Below are positions 25,638 to 32,352 of a stretch of 64,000 nt of DNA, piece after piece; positions within the stretch are counted from its first letter, which is position 1; every line of letters starts with the position of its first letter. The stretch is from Elusimicrobia bacterium HGW-Elusimicrobia-3 (GTDB lineage Bacteria; Elusimicrobiota; Elusimicrobia; Elusimicrobiales; UBA9959). The stretch is from positions 1 through 64,000 of the forward strand of contig PHAL01000012.1 in the NCBI GenBank assembly GCA_002840355.1, read 5' to 3'. The translations under genes were made by a program, and so were the position numbers. The notes under the pieces are model-generated. The model did no database searches. It had not been told where the DNA came from and saw only the letters and a program-made list of their open reading frames with translations.

Positions 25638-25919
25638 ATGGCAAAGAAAAACTCAACCAAACACCGCGCTGAGTCCCCTGCAAAGTCGCAGGAGGCCGGC
25701 GCGGCGCCTTTTTCGGCTGCCGGTGAGGGGGGGAGGCGCGGCAAGGGCCGCTGGCTGTGGTTCTCGGCCTTCTTTTTGATAATTTCAGGCTACGCCCTGC
25801 TCCATAAGGTGGATCCGGGGGGGAGCAACGCCTGGGCCATAGTTTCGCCAGCCTGCTTGCTGGCCGGCTACCTGCTGATAGTCCCCGCCATACTCTTTAC
25901 TTACCGCGATTCCCGCTAA
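25638..25919 (+). CDS. Small two-helix membrane protein, unknown function
   Basis: 93 residues. A basic, Ser/Lys/Gly-rich N-terminal 38 residues is followed by two hydrophobic helices (about 40-58 WLWFSAFFLIISGYALL and 66-87 AWAIVSPACLLAGYLLIVPAILF) separated by KVDPGGSN. The second helix plus short loop resembles small uncharacterised bacterial membrane proteins of the DUF3098 kind, but I cannot assign it firmly. It is the last plus-strand gene before the strand switch. Confidence 0.65.
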   Translation: MAKKNSTKHRAESPAKSQEAGAAPFSAAGEGGRRGKGRWLWFSAFFLIISGYALLHKVDPGGSNAWAIVSPACLLAGYLLIVPAILFTYRDSR

Positions 25920-26177
25920 AACCCCCTTTTTAGTGTTTTTTTGCCCTGCCGCCCCTTTCCAGGGGCTATTTTTTTGCTATTTCGACCCCCATTGTGTTTT
26001 TTGACCGATCATTCCGGCTATTGGCCAGGCTTTTTTCCTGTTTTCCCCACCATAGAGCCGGGCCCGGAAAAGCCGGCGCGTTATTCCTGCCTCTTATTGT
26101 TCTCCTGGATCTCCCTCGTGGTATTCTCCGGTTGTCCGTGCCTGGCCTATTGTGGGCATTTTGGGCCCCAAAAAGCT

Positions 26178-26335
26178 CTTCATGGTATTTTCCAAGTGTA
26201 TCGTTTTTGACTGATCCTGTCTGTTTTTCCAGCTTCCTTGCCCCTTCTTCCCTTCATGGTATTTCAAACTTCCTTAAAATCAGCCTGATTTTCGGCTATT
26301 CGGGGCCTCTGAGGGGGGTGGATCTTCATGGTATT
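26178..26335 (+). repeat. CTTCATGGTATT motif array, about 73-bp spacing
   Basis: TTCATGGTATT occurs with GGTATT at 26184, 26258 and 26330 (spacings 74 and 72 bp). Related copies are TCGTGGTATT (GGTATT at 26120) and TTGATGGTGTT (26476, 146 bp, twice 73, after the last). Sequence between copies is not obviously similar. Confidence 0.5.
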
Positions 26336-26422
26336 CGGGCCTGGAGGCCATTTTTTCGGTTCTAGGGGGGGTGGCCAGGCTGTTTGCCCTCCCCGGCCCC
26401 TGGCCCGGTCTGGAGGTTTTGT

Positions 26423-26562
26423 AAAAGTTGGCAACTTTTTGAACTCTTGCGCAGCCGCTTTTTTGAGCTCTTGATGGTGTTCCCGGCCTGGCCTGAATCT
26501 TGGCTAATTCCGATCTTCGCGGTTTCGCGTTCTTCAAAACTTGGCAAAATTTTTGAATTTTT
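26423..26562 (+). repeat. 26-bp degenerate direct repeat with palindromic core
   Basis: AAAAGTTGGCAAC-TTTTTGAA at 26423-26448 recurs as AAAACTTGGCAAAATTTTTGAA-type sequence at 26536-26562. The first copy contains a perfect palindrome with 8-bp arms AAAAGTTG and CAACTTTT around one G (26423-26439). It lies 170-310 bp from the dif-like site. Confidence 0.55.
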
Positions 26563-26731
26563 AAAATTTGAAAACCGGCCGGCCGCGGTTGCCGGGCGGG
26601 AAAAAGGCTGCTATTAATAAAATACTATAAACGATATTGGAATATTGAAAATAAGCGTTGTAAAATAATCACTATTTGAGAAACACTGATTCCGTGTGTT
26701 GGAATGGAGGCTATTCTTGAGGGGATATACA

Positions 26732-26759
26732 AGTTGACATAATATATCTTATCGTAAGT
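26732..26759 (-). other. Putative dif site (XerC/XerD chromosome dimer resolution)
   Basis: 28 bp with the 11-6-11 dif layout: AGTTGACATAA, centre TATATC, TTATCGTAAGT. Compared by eye with the reverse complement of the Bacillus subtilis dif sequence as I remember it, 23 of 28 positions match, and the XerD-side arm also matches the E. coli arm ATTTAACATAA at 9 of 11. It lies in AT-rich DNA in the gap where plus-strand genes from the left meet minus-strand genes from the right, exactly where a terminus-located dif is expected. Orientation is given with the XerD arm on the left of the plus strand. Confidence 0.78.
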
Positions 26760-26911
26760 TATGGATAAGACCAGGGGGCGGCCTTGTTCTCCTGGTGTTC
26801 TGGGGTTGTTCTGCCGATTTTGGCTGTTCGGCTGCGGTCTTGGCTGGCGGGTTATTGCGGTTGGCCGGGAGCTGTTTGTCGCTGCTTGGGGCTGTTCTCC
26901 TGCTGGCCGGC

Positions 26912-27397
26912 TTATTTCTCTAGTTTTCGGGCTTCCAGCCAGGCCGCTTCCAGGCCCTTGTCGGTTATGTGGTATGCCCTGTTTCGCTTGGTGCCGGAGG
27001 CCTTGATCAGGCCTTCTCTTATGGCTTTTACCAGTATGCGGTCCAGCCTGTCCGGGGCATAGCCGGAGGCTTTTACGGCCTTGGACAGGGTGATGGCGCC
27101 CAGTTCGCGGCTGCCTTTCAGGTTGCTTTCGGCGGCCAGCAGCAGCAGGGCGGCTTCTCCTGATTTGAGGCCTAAATGCTTGTTTTTGAGGGTTAAAAGG
27201 TCATTCCTGGCCTCTGTCAGTGCTCCCCAATCCGGATCTTCCAGGGCTTTCATGGTGTTTTTGGCCGGCTCCTGGGGTGCCCCGGAGCCTTCGATGCCCT
27301 TAAGGAAGCCTTCTTTTTCGGTCAGAATGAACTCGGCCGGGCCCTCGGCTTCGAATTCCGCTCCTGAAGGGTGCTTGATCCTGAGCTTGTAATTCAT
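26912..27397 (-). CDS. Small protein with C-terminal winged-helix-like domain, next to dif
   Basis: 161 residues, start ATG at 27397 with a weak AGG ribosome site. Residues 1-45 look like a small beta domain (MNYKLRIKHPSGAEFEAEG); 45-90 are helical; 90-161 read as a winged helix (LGAITLSKAVKASGYAPDRLDRILVKAIREGLIKASGTKRNRAYHITDKGLEAAW), with a basic wing. No enzyme motif is present and I do not recognise a named family. Codon-like composition and the good promoter at 27460-27488 support a real gene even though it sits in a non-coding region. Possible roles: transcription regulator, or a terminus-binding protein (see findings). Its stop codon is 150 bp from the dif-like site. Confidence 0.75.
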   Translation of the reverse strand: MNYKLRIKHPSGAEFEAEGPAEFILTEKEGFLKGIEGSGAPQEPAKNTMKALEDPDWGALTEARNDLLTLKNKHLGLKSGEAALLLLAAESNLKGSRELGAITLSKAVKASGYAPDRLDRILVKAIREGLIKASGTKRNRAYHITDKGLEAAWLEARKLEK

Positions 27398-27450
27398 ATA
27401 TTGCCTCGCGGCGGCTGTTATTTGGCTGTCCTGTGGTCTTGGTTGTTCTA

Positions 27451-27520
27451 TATGTCAATAGTATAGCATATGCACTATCATATGTCAATATATGGCTAGC
27501 ATATGGCAGTCATATGTCAA
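27451..27520 (-). repeat. 2.3 tandem imperfect repeats of 30-32 bp
   Basis: Unit 1 (27451-27480) and unit 2 (27481-27512) both start TATGTCAATA, contain TAGCATATG in the second half and end TCA or GTCA; a third partial copy starts TATGTCAACA at 27513. On the minus strand each begins the sequence TTGACATA. A DnaA-box-like TTATCAACA (minus strand, 27525-27533) follows immediately. Confidence 0.75.
27460..27488 (-). promoter_or_regulatory. Sigma-70 type promoter of the winged-helix gene
   Basis: On the minus strand TTGACA (27483-27488) is separated by 17 bp from TATACT (27460-27465), giving a start of transcription near 27453 and a leader of about 55 nt. The -35 belongs to repeat unit 2 and the -10 to unit 1, so anything binding the repeats would control this promoter. 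Confidence 0.75.
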
Positions 27521-27975
27521 CAACTGTTGATAACTTGTTAGTAACTCTGGGCCGCTCCGGTACTGCCGGCCGCGGCGGGACAGGCCGGAATACCCCGCGA
27601 ACGCTTATAGGGCATTTTTGGGCCGTTTTTCCGGGTTCTCATAGGAGAAAAAGGCCTATTTTGGGGTCGTTTCGGGGCAATTTAGGCTATTTGAGGCTGC
27701 TCCGGTCTGCTTCCGGTCAGGGGCCACCCGGCCGCTATTCCCCGGGCCGCGGATTTACGCTGGGTTCCGGTCGGGCGGTTCGGAATTATGGGGCTGGCTG
27801 CTTCGAAAGGTATTGGCTCCGGCCGGTTTTGGGCTGGGGGAAGGGGGAGGGCCACTATTTCCCCCTTTTCGCTCCTGGCCGTTCCGGGGGCTGCCGGTCT
27901 GCCCCGCCCCCTCCCCCCGCCCGCTTGCTGCCGGCCTTGAGCGCGCGTGGCTCAGGGGGCGTGTCGGGCGGGCGC

Positions 27976-27998
27976 AAAAAAACCGGCCGTGGCCGGTT
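27976..27998 (-). terminator. Intrinsic terminator of the porin-type gene
   Basis: Perfect 8-bp stem AACCGGCC / GGCCGGTT with a 2-nt loop (27981-27998), followed on the minus strand by seven T. Confidence 0.92.
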
Positions 27999-28035
27999 CT
28001 TTGCGCTAAGAATTAACGAAGCTGTAGCAGGCAGG

Positions 28036-29280
28036 TCAGAATTTAGCTGAGATTGCGCCGTAGATGAGTTTTGCCTGGCTGCCCGAGGGGTACAGGCCAA
28101 GCGGAGTGAAAACGGCGTAGACGGCGTTTAAACGGAGATTGTCCCCCATCGGGTACGAGGCCTTGAGGTCCCATTCGCTGGCTATCTGCAGCGAGCCGTC
28201 GTTGGCGTTCTTGGAGGCGCGGAACTTGTACAGGTCGGCCGAGAGGGTGAGCTTCTTGTACGGCAGGTCGGCGCCGATGTTGATCACGTTCAGGCCGGAC
28301 ACGCCGTGCGGCAGGCCGTTGAGCGTGTCGGAGGTCTTGATCATGTCGTAGATGGTGGCCCCGGCGATGGCGCCGTAGCCGCGGCGCTCGAGGCCGCTGT
28401 TCTTGCTGCCGAAAGTGGGGAAGAAGGCCTTGTCGGTGTCGGAGGCGCTTCCGGGGTTGCCCGACGAGCGGCCGTAGCCCAGGCGCAGGTGGGACTGGCC
28501 GAAGAAGGGGACGCTCTGCTTCCAGGCGCCCTTGAGCATGAAGGCGTGGGCCTCGTACTTGCCGCTGCCCCCCCCTGCCAGGTCGGCCGAACCGCGCTGC
28601 ACCACGGCCTCGCCGTCGAAGGAGAGCTGGCTCTGGCTGAGGAAGTAGCGTACGCCGGTGAACTTCTTGGTCCTGCCCAGCGTATTGAAGATCATGTCCT
28701 GGCCGGCGCCGCTGTCCTTCTGCCAGAAGTGGTAGACCTGCCACAGGCCCTCGGCCGCCGGGTAATACAGCGAGCCGCCCAGCACGCTGTAATAGCGGTC
28801 GGTCTTGAAGGGGCGGAAGGCGAAGAGGTCGGCCTTGACGCGGCGGTACACGTTCTCTATCTCCAGCAGGCCGCCGGGCAGGCCGGTGTCGCCGCCGGAG
28901 AGGGTGATGGCCTGGCCCAGCCGGTAATCCTGCCGGCCGAAGGTGGCGGTCACGCTGGGGCGCATGAAGTTGTAGATCTTCACGTAGGCGTTGCGCACGT
29001 AAGGGGTGCCGTTGGCGTTGGGCAGGCGGGCGGGCAGCACTATGCCCACGTCCATGCTGGAGCCCTGCGTTTTCTCCAGCTTGATGTCCTTGATGACGAA
29101 GCCCAGCGTGGCGTTCTCGGAGAAAAGGGACTGGGAGTTGCGCCCGTCGCCGTAGACCAGGTTCTGGTAGTTGGCGGCGCGGATCTCCACGTTGGAGCTC
29201 AGGTCCAGCTTGGTGGCGTGGGCGGCACCGGCTAGCAGCGCGCAGGAGCCTAAGATCGTCAGGAAGGCGGGGCGTTTCAT
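28036..29280 (-). CDS. Outer-membrane beta-barrel (porin/alginate-export-like)
   Basis: 414 residues: signal peptide 1-22 (LAGAAHA), then alternating amphipathic strands throughout (VEIRAANYQNLVYG, LRLGYGRSSGN) and a C-terminal Phe (YGAISAKF), the signature recognised by the BAM machinery. The pattern SVTATFGRQDYRLGQ and long loops resemble alginate_export/porin-like 16- to 18-strand barrels. Substrate unknown. The gene follows another porin across a terminator (29303-29337); a TATAAT lies about 9 nt before the start on the minus strand, but no clear -35 or ribosome site is visible. Confidence 0.82.
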   Translation of the reverse strand: MKRPAFLTILGSCALLAGAAHATKLDLSSNVEIRAANYQNLVYGDGRNSQSLFSENATLGFVIKDIKLEKTQGSSMDVGIVLPARLPNANGTPYVRNAYVKIYNFMRPSVTATFGRQDYRLGQAITLSGGDTGLPGGLLEIENVYRRVKADLFAFRPFKTDRYYSVLGGSLYYPAAEGLWQVYHFWQKDSGAGQDMIFNTLGRTKKFTGVRYFLSQSQLSFDGEAVVQRGSADLAGGGSGKYEAHAFMLKGAWKQSVPFFGQSHLRLGYGRSSGNPGSASDTDKAFFPTFGSKNSGLERRGYGAIAGATIYDMIKTSDTLNGLPHGVSGLNVINIGADLPYKKLTLSADLYKFRASKNANDGSLQIASEWDLKASYPMGDNLRLNAVYAVFTPLGLYPSGSQAKLIYGAISAKF

Positions 29281-29302
29281 GCGGTTTTAATTATAACAAA
29301 AT

Positions 29303-29337
29303 AAAAACCCCGGGGCTTTGCGGCCCCGGGGCTTTTT
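29303..29337. terminator. Intrinsic terminator between the two porins
   Basis: 9-bp perfect stem CCCCGGGGC / GCCCCGGGG (29308-29331), A-run on the left and T-run on the right, so it can work in both directions; mainly ends the upstream minus-strand porin transcript. Confidence 0.9.
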
Positions 29338-29357
29338 ATCTATTAACCTTTAGGTTA

Positions 29358-30659
29358 TTAGAACTTCACGGAGAACGCCGCACCGAGAATCTCGGTGGAG
29401 TCGTCGCTCGCGGTGAGGGAGTTCCTCTGCGCGTAGTCCTTGTCGGGCATGAACATCGCGTAGTAGGCCTTCAGGCCGACGCTCTCGTTGTGCTGCCAGT
29501 TGGCGCACAGGTCGAACTCGTTGCCGTAGGTGTCGTAGGACTTCGCCGTGCCGGTAAGTTTCTCCGTAGGGGAGAAGTTGAAGTACTTCGCACCAAGGGT
29601 CAGCTTCTCGGCATTGGAGGGATTCCACATCGCACCCAGGTTGAAGGTGGTCAGGTTGGACAGGCCCGCGCCGCCAATGACGCTCAGGTGGCTGCCGCCC
29701 CACAGGATACCAGGGCGGTAATCCGAGTTGGGGCTGTAGAACGAAGCAGCCTCGTCGTCGGTAGCGGCGACGTTGTCATCGCCGGAGCCCATGGCGAACT
29801 CACCCATGAAGGTGATTTTGCCGGCCAGGTCCATGCCGTACTTGGCATTGGCCAGGAAGGCCATACCAGTATAGTCGTTGGTGGCCGCGCCGCCAACGTT
29901 GTTGATGAGCCGGTTGTTCTTGCCCATGTTCTTGGCGACTTCGGCATTGTACTCGAAGCCCTTGAACACGCCCATGGCTTTCACGCCGAAGGTGTCCAGG
30001 TGGTCGGCAGGCCCCGCAAAAGCGGTGCCGGACTGCTCGTTGTAGCGATAGAAGTAGCCGGTGAGCTTAACTTCTTCCATCAGGTCATACTTGGCGTTGA
30101 GGCCGAATATGTCCTCGTCGTTGTCGCCCACGAGGTTCGTGTCGGCATCTTTGGCCAGAATGCCGTGGAAGTCCCACTTGCCGGTTTTGTACCAGCCGGT
30201 GTAACCGTCAATCGCATTGCGGTTCATCGCGCTGGTATAGGGCCAGCCCTGGGGACCGTAATAAACAATGAGGTCGCCCTCATTGCCGTAATACTGGCGG
30301 CCCAGTTTGTGGTCGAAGCCCAGCACGCCTTTGAGGTTCAGGTAGGCCTGCTCAAAGAACATGTTGTCCATGATGGTGTTGGCGTCTTCGCCGCGACCAG
30401 CATCACCGTACTGTTCGTTGTTCTTCACAATGGACACTACGGCGTCAACGTCCTCGGTGAGGTCGAAACCAGCGTTTATCTGGACGCGGGTGTCGACATC
30501 GTTGGTCTTGTCGGCGGCATTCTTGTTGTAGTCAGTGTCCTTCACCTGGAAGGCGTTGACTTCTATCTTGCCGTCATACTTGAAGTTCTTGAGCAGTTCG
30601 GCGTTGGCAATGTTGCCAACAAGCGCGATCAGCGCAAGCATACCTATTACTTTTTTCAT
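29358..30659 (-). CDS. Abundant-type outer-membrane porin
   Basis: 433 residues: signal peptide 1-20 (LIALVGNIANA), beta-barrel strands with acidic loops (KDTDYNKNAADKTNDVDTRVQ, SGDDNVAATDDEAASF) and a C-terminal Phe (GAAFSVKF). The acidic, Asn/Asp-rich loops suggest a cation- or small-solute-selective pore. Codon use appears less GC-rich than its neighbours (Asn AAC, plain Ala/Val choices), and it has a near-consensus promoter, a perfect AGGAGGAG ribosome site and its own terminator, all signs of high expression. An upstream operator suggests regulation by a CRP/FNR-type factor. Confidence 0.88.
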   Translation of the reverse strand: MKKVIGMLALIALVGNIANAELLKNFKYDGKIEVNAFQVKDTDYNKNAADKTNDVDTRVQINAGFDLTEDVDAVVSIVKNNEQYGDAGRGEDANTIMDNMFFEQAYLNLKGVLGFDHKLGRQYYGNEGDLIVYYGPQGWPYTSAMNRNAIDGYTGWYKTGKWDFHGILAKDADTNLVGDNDEDIFGLNAKYDLMEEVKLTGYFYRYNEQSGTAFAGPADHLDTFGVKAMGVFKGFEYNAEVAKNMGKNNRLINNVGGAATNDYTGMAFLANAKYGMDLAGKITFMGEFAMGSGDDNVAATDDEAASFYSPNSDYRPGILWGGSHLSVIGGAGLSNLTTFNLGAMWNPSNAEKLTLGAKYFNFSPTEKLTGTAKSYDTYGNEFDLCANWQHNESVGLKAYYAMFMPDKDYAQRNSLTASDDSTEILGAAFSVKF

Positions 30660-30884
30660 TAATTACTCCTCCTGTTTGTCGTAAGCCCGTTACCGGGGCT
30701 TAGTTACCTGCCCTTGCGGGCGGGTTACTGTACTCTTCCCGCGGGTTGAATCGCGGTTAGGGCCTGCCCCTCGCGGGGCCTACGGCCTTGCAGGAGAAAC
30801 GCCTTAAATTGGCGCCCCGCTTCCCCCTTCCCCGGGTTGGCGATTCCCTCTCGAACTGCTATTGAAAGGGCCTCCTAACAGAGC
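30660..30884 (-). ncRNA. Structured 5' leader of the porin mRNA
   Basis: About 225 nt, GC-rich, with several complementary segments: TAAGCCC / GGGCTTA (30682-30702) just upstream of the AGGAGGAG ribosome site, a CCCC-GCGA-GGGG hairpin near 30,770, and a GTAAC pair flanking GCCCGCAAGGGC around 30,705-30,730. The ribosome site adjoins the first hairpin, so the leader could control translation or stability. It does not match a riboswitch class I know. Confidence 0.4.
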
Positions 30885-30890
30885 AATGTA

Positions 30891-30920
30891 ATTATCACAA
30901 AAATCCCAAAAGGCTGTCAA
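30891..30920 (-). promoter_or_regulatory. Sigma-70 promoter of the porin gene
   Basis: On the minus strand, TTGACA (30915-30920) and GATAAT (30891-30896) are 18 bp apart. Transcription should begin near 30,884. Confidence 0.8.
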
Positions 30921-30956
30921 CATCTATATTATTATAATAAGGGTAACTTATGTCAC

Positions 30957-30978
30957 ATATGTCAAAATACTGACATAT
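30957..30978. promoter_or_regulatory. Perfect inverted-repeat operator ATATGTCA-N6-TGACATAT
   Basis: 8-bp arms separated by AAATAC; a third copy TATGTCA lies at 30949-30955. The core TGTCA-N6-TGACA has the spacing of CRP/FNR-family sites (CooA type). Its centre is about 83 bp upstream of the predicted porin start, a position used by class I activators. Confidence 0.65.
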
Positions 30979-31004
30979 AGTAATTAATTCCTATGAGGGG
31001 CAAT

Positions 31005-31030
31005 AAAAAAGCCCGGCAGGTGCCGGGCTT
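31005..31030 (-). terminator. Intrinsic terminator of the TPR gene
   Basis: 8-bp stem GCCCGGCA / TGCCGGGC (31011-31028) with six T after it on the minus strand. Confidence 0.9.
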
Positions 31031-31046
31031 TTCTGGCTCGCTTTTT

Positions 31047-31703
31047 TTACTTCTTGGCGGGCGCTATCCGGGCCTTGGCCAGCATGGCCCAGGTGGTTTC
31101 GGGGTAGAGCAGCGAGATCTTCTCGTAGGTGGCGCGGGCCAGTTCGGGCGTGCCGGCCAGCTCCTGCAGGCGGGCCAGCGAGGCGTGGGCCTCGGGGGCC
31201 ATGAAGTGGTCGGGGTACTTGGCGATGAAGTCGGAGTACTGCACCTGCGCGCCGGCCAGGTCGCCCGCGGCTTCCTTGCTCTTGCCCACATTGTAGGCGG
31301 CGAAGGGCCCGAGGTCCCGGTTGGTGAGCACCTTGGCGTATTCGGCCTCGGCTTCCTTGAACTTCTCCTGCGCGTAGAGGATGTCGCCCTTGGTCAGCGT
31401 GGCGTAAGGGGCGGCCGTGGTGCTGCCGTAGGACTTCTCTATTGTGTCGAGCTGCTGCTGGGCCTGGGCTATGTTGCCGCCGTAGCCGATCTGCTGGGCC
31501 ATGAAGAGGGTCTTCCAGGCGGTGTCGCGCAGGCCGCGGTAATGGGTGAAGAAGTAGACGCCGAAGATGACGGCGGCCACCAGGATCACCAGCGAACCGA
31601 TGAAGGTCTCGCGGTTCTTCTTGATCCAGTGCAGGGCGAGGTCGTAGCGCGAAGGGCCGGTGTGCTCTATTTTGCCGCCGGCTATCCAGGATGTATCAGG
31701 CAT
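31047..31703 (-). CDS. TPR membrane-anchored protein (YfgM/Bam-ancillary-like)
   Basis: 218 residues. A cytoplasmic N-terminus of about 35 residues, one transmembrane helix (about 36-58, FIGSLVILVAAVIFGVYFF), then about four TPR units in the periplasm (GDILYAQEKFKEAEAEYAKVL, GKSKEAAGDLAGAQVQYSDFIAKYP, LARLQELAGTPELARATYEKISLLYP). This topology matches YfgM-type proteins that chaperone secreted substrates, but other TPR anchors fit equally well. Start has an AAGGAGAG ribosome site. Confidence 0.78.
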   Translation of the reverse strand: MPDTSWIAGGKIEHTGPSRYDLALHWIKKNRETFIGSLVILVAAVIFGVYFFTHYRGLRDTAWKTLFMAQQIGYGGNIAQAQQQLDTIEKSYGSTTAAPYATLTKGDILYAQEKFKEAEAEYAKVLTNRDLGPFAAYNVGKSKEAAGDLAGAQVQYSDFIAKYPDHFMAPEAHASLARLQELAGTPELARATYEKISLLYPETTWAMLAKARIAPAKK

Positions 31704-31723
31704 AACTCTCCTTAACTTAAATC

Positions 31724-31795
31724 TGCCCTCTAGAGGAATCGAACCTCTATCTAGAGTTTAGGAAACTCCCGTTCTATCCGTTGAACTAAGAGGGC
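31724..31795 (-). tRNA. tRNA-Arg (CCU)
   Basis: Acceptor GCCCTCT / AGAGGGC, D-stem GTTC/GAAC, anticodon loop TTCCTAA (anticodon CCT), T-stem AGAGG/CCTCT. CCA is not encoded. Confidence 0.94.
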
Positions 31796-31801
31796 TGCAA
31801 A

Positions 31802-32341
31802 CTAGTATTTTATCAAAGAATGAATGTCGCGGCCAGCGAGCTTGCTGCGCCCGTTGAGGAATTCCAGCTCTATGAGCATGGCCACGCCGGCGACTTTGCC
31901 GCCGAGCTTTTCCACCAGGTCGCACACCGCGGCCGCGGTGCCGCCGGTGGCCAGCACGTCGTCCACCACCAGTACCTTCTCGCCGGCCTTCACGGCGTCC
32001 TCGTGCATCTCCAGCGTGTCCGTGCCGTACTCCAGCGCGTAGGAGGCCGCCACCGTCTTGTAGGGCAGCTTGCCTTTCTTGCGCACCGGCACAATGCCCG
32101 CGCCCAGCGCCATGGCTATCGGCGCCGCCAGCAGGAAGCCGCGGGCCTCGATGCCCAGCACCTTGGTAACGCCGGCGCCGCGGTAGGCCTCGGCGAAAGC
32201 CTGCACCAGTTCGGTGAAGGCGGCATGGTCGGCCAGCAGCGGGGTGATGTCCTTGAAAACTATCCCCGGCTTGGGGAAATCCGGGACGTCGCGGATTATG
32301 CTCTTAAGTTTGTTGCTCAGGGCTTCGGCGGTAGCGGACAT
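31802..32341 (-). CDS. apt: Adenine phosphoribosyltransferase
   Basis: 179 residues from the ATG at 32341; a longer in-frame extension runs into the sigma-factor gene and is a shadow. Converts adenine plus PRPP to AMP. The PRPP-binding motif VLVVDDVLATGGTA, the N-terminal DFPKPGIVFKDITPLL and EARGFLLAAPIA signatures are complete. Starts 11 bp downstream of the sigma-factor stop, so it is likely cotranscribed. Confidence 0.97.
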   Translation of the reverse strand: MSATAEALSNKLKSIIRDVPDFPKPGIVFKDITPLLADHAAFTELVQAFAEAYRGAGVTKVLGIEARGFLLAAPIAMALGAGIVPVRKKGKLPYKTVAASYALEYGTDTLEMHEDAVKAGEKVLVVDDVLATGGTAAAVCDLVEKLGGKVAGVAMLIELEFLNGRSKLAGRDIHSLIKY

Positions 32342-32352
32342 AAGTCTCCCAG

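Larger units (their letters stand above)
25920..26731. other. Non-coding, A-poor/T-rich spacer left of dif
   Basis: About 0.8 kb with no credible gene: open frames are short, overlap one another and have Phe/Ser/Pro/Cys-rich junk translations. The plus strand is visibly T-rich and A-poor, unlike the coding DNA around it, and becomes very AT-rich from about 26,610. It holds several degenerate repeats: CTTCATGGTATT-like motifs about 73 bp apart, a 26-bp direct repeat, two copies of GGGGGGTGG, and scattered GGCTATT motifs. Confidence 0.7.
27398..27975. other. Intergenic region with promoter repeats, otherwise empty
   Basis: 578 bp between the winged-helix gene and the terminator of the porin-type gene. 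The first 120 bp hold the promoter repeats. From about 27,540 onward the DNA is G/T-rich and A-poor with GGCTATT-like motifs and poly-C/poly-G tracts; the overlapping open frames have unnatural Gly/Arg/Ser/Pro compositions and I see no gene. Confidence 0.65.

Noticed and set aside
25941-26617. Overlapping plus-strand open frames left of dif
   Set aside because: Phe/Ser/Pro/Cys-rich translations, mutually overlapping, no ribosome site.
26600-26800. Replication origin (AT-rich stretch with DnaA-box-like TTATGGATAA and TTATCAACA)
   Set aside because: Genes converge rather than diverge here and dnaA/dnaN are absent, so a terminus fits better than an origin.
27451-27520. CRISPR array
   Set aside because: Only 2.3 units, no constant spacer, and it is a promoter region.
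27837-27860. KOPS-like GGGNAGGG motifs near dif
   Set aside because: On the plus strand right of dif they would point away from dif; only two overlapping copies occur in a poly-G tract.
27433-28050. A 205-codon plus-strand open frame
   Set aside because: Starts within the promoter repeats and runs through a terminator; Gly/Arg/Ser-rich composition is unlike neighbours.
30660-30884. Cobalamin or c-di-GMP riboswitch
   Set aside because: The conserved core motifs (B12 box, AAAGGGCAAACC-type element) are not present.
30949-30978. A second dif or XerCD site
   Set aside because: The arms point outward relative to a dif (inner ends TGTCA/TGACA rather than ATAA/TTAT), and there is no XerC-like arm.
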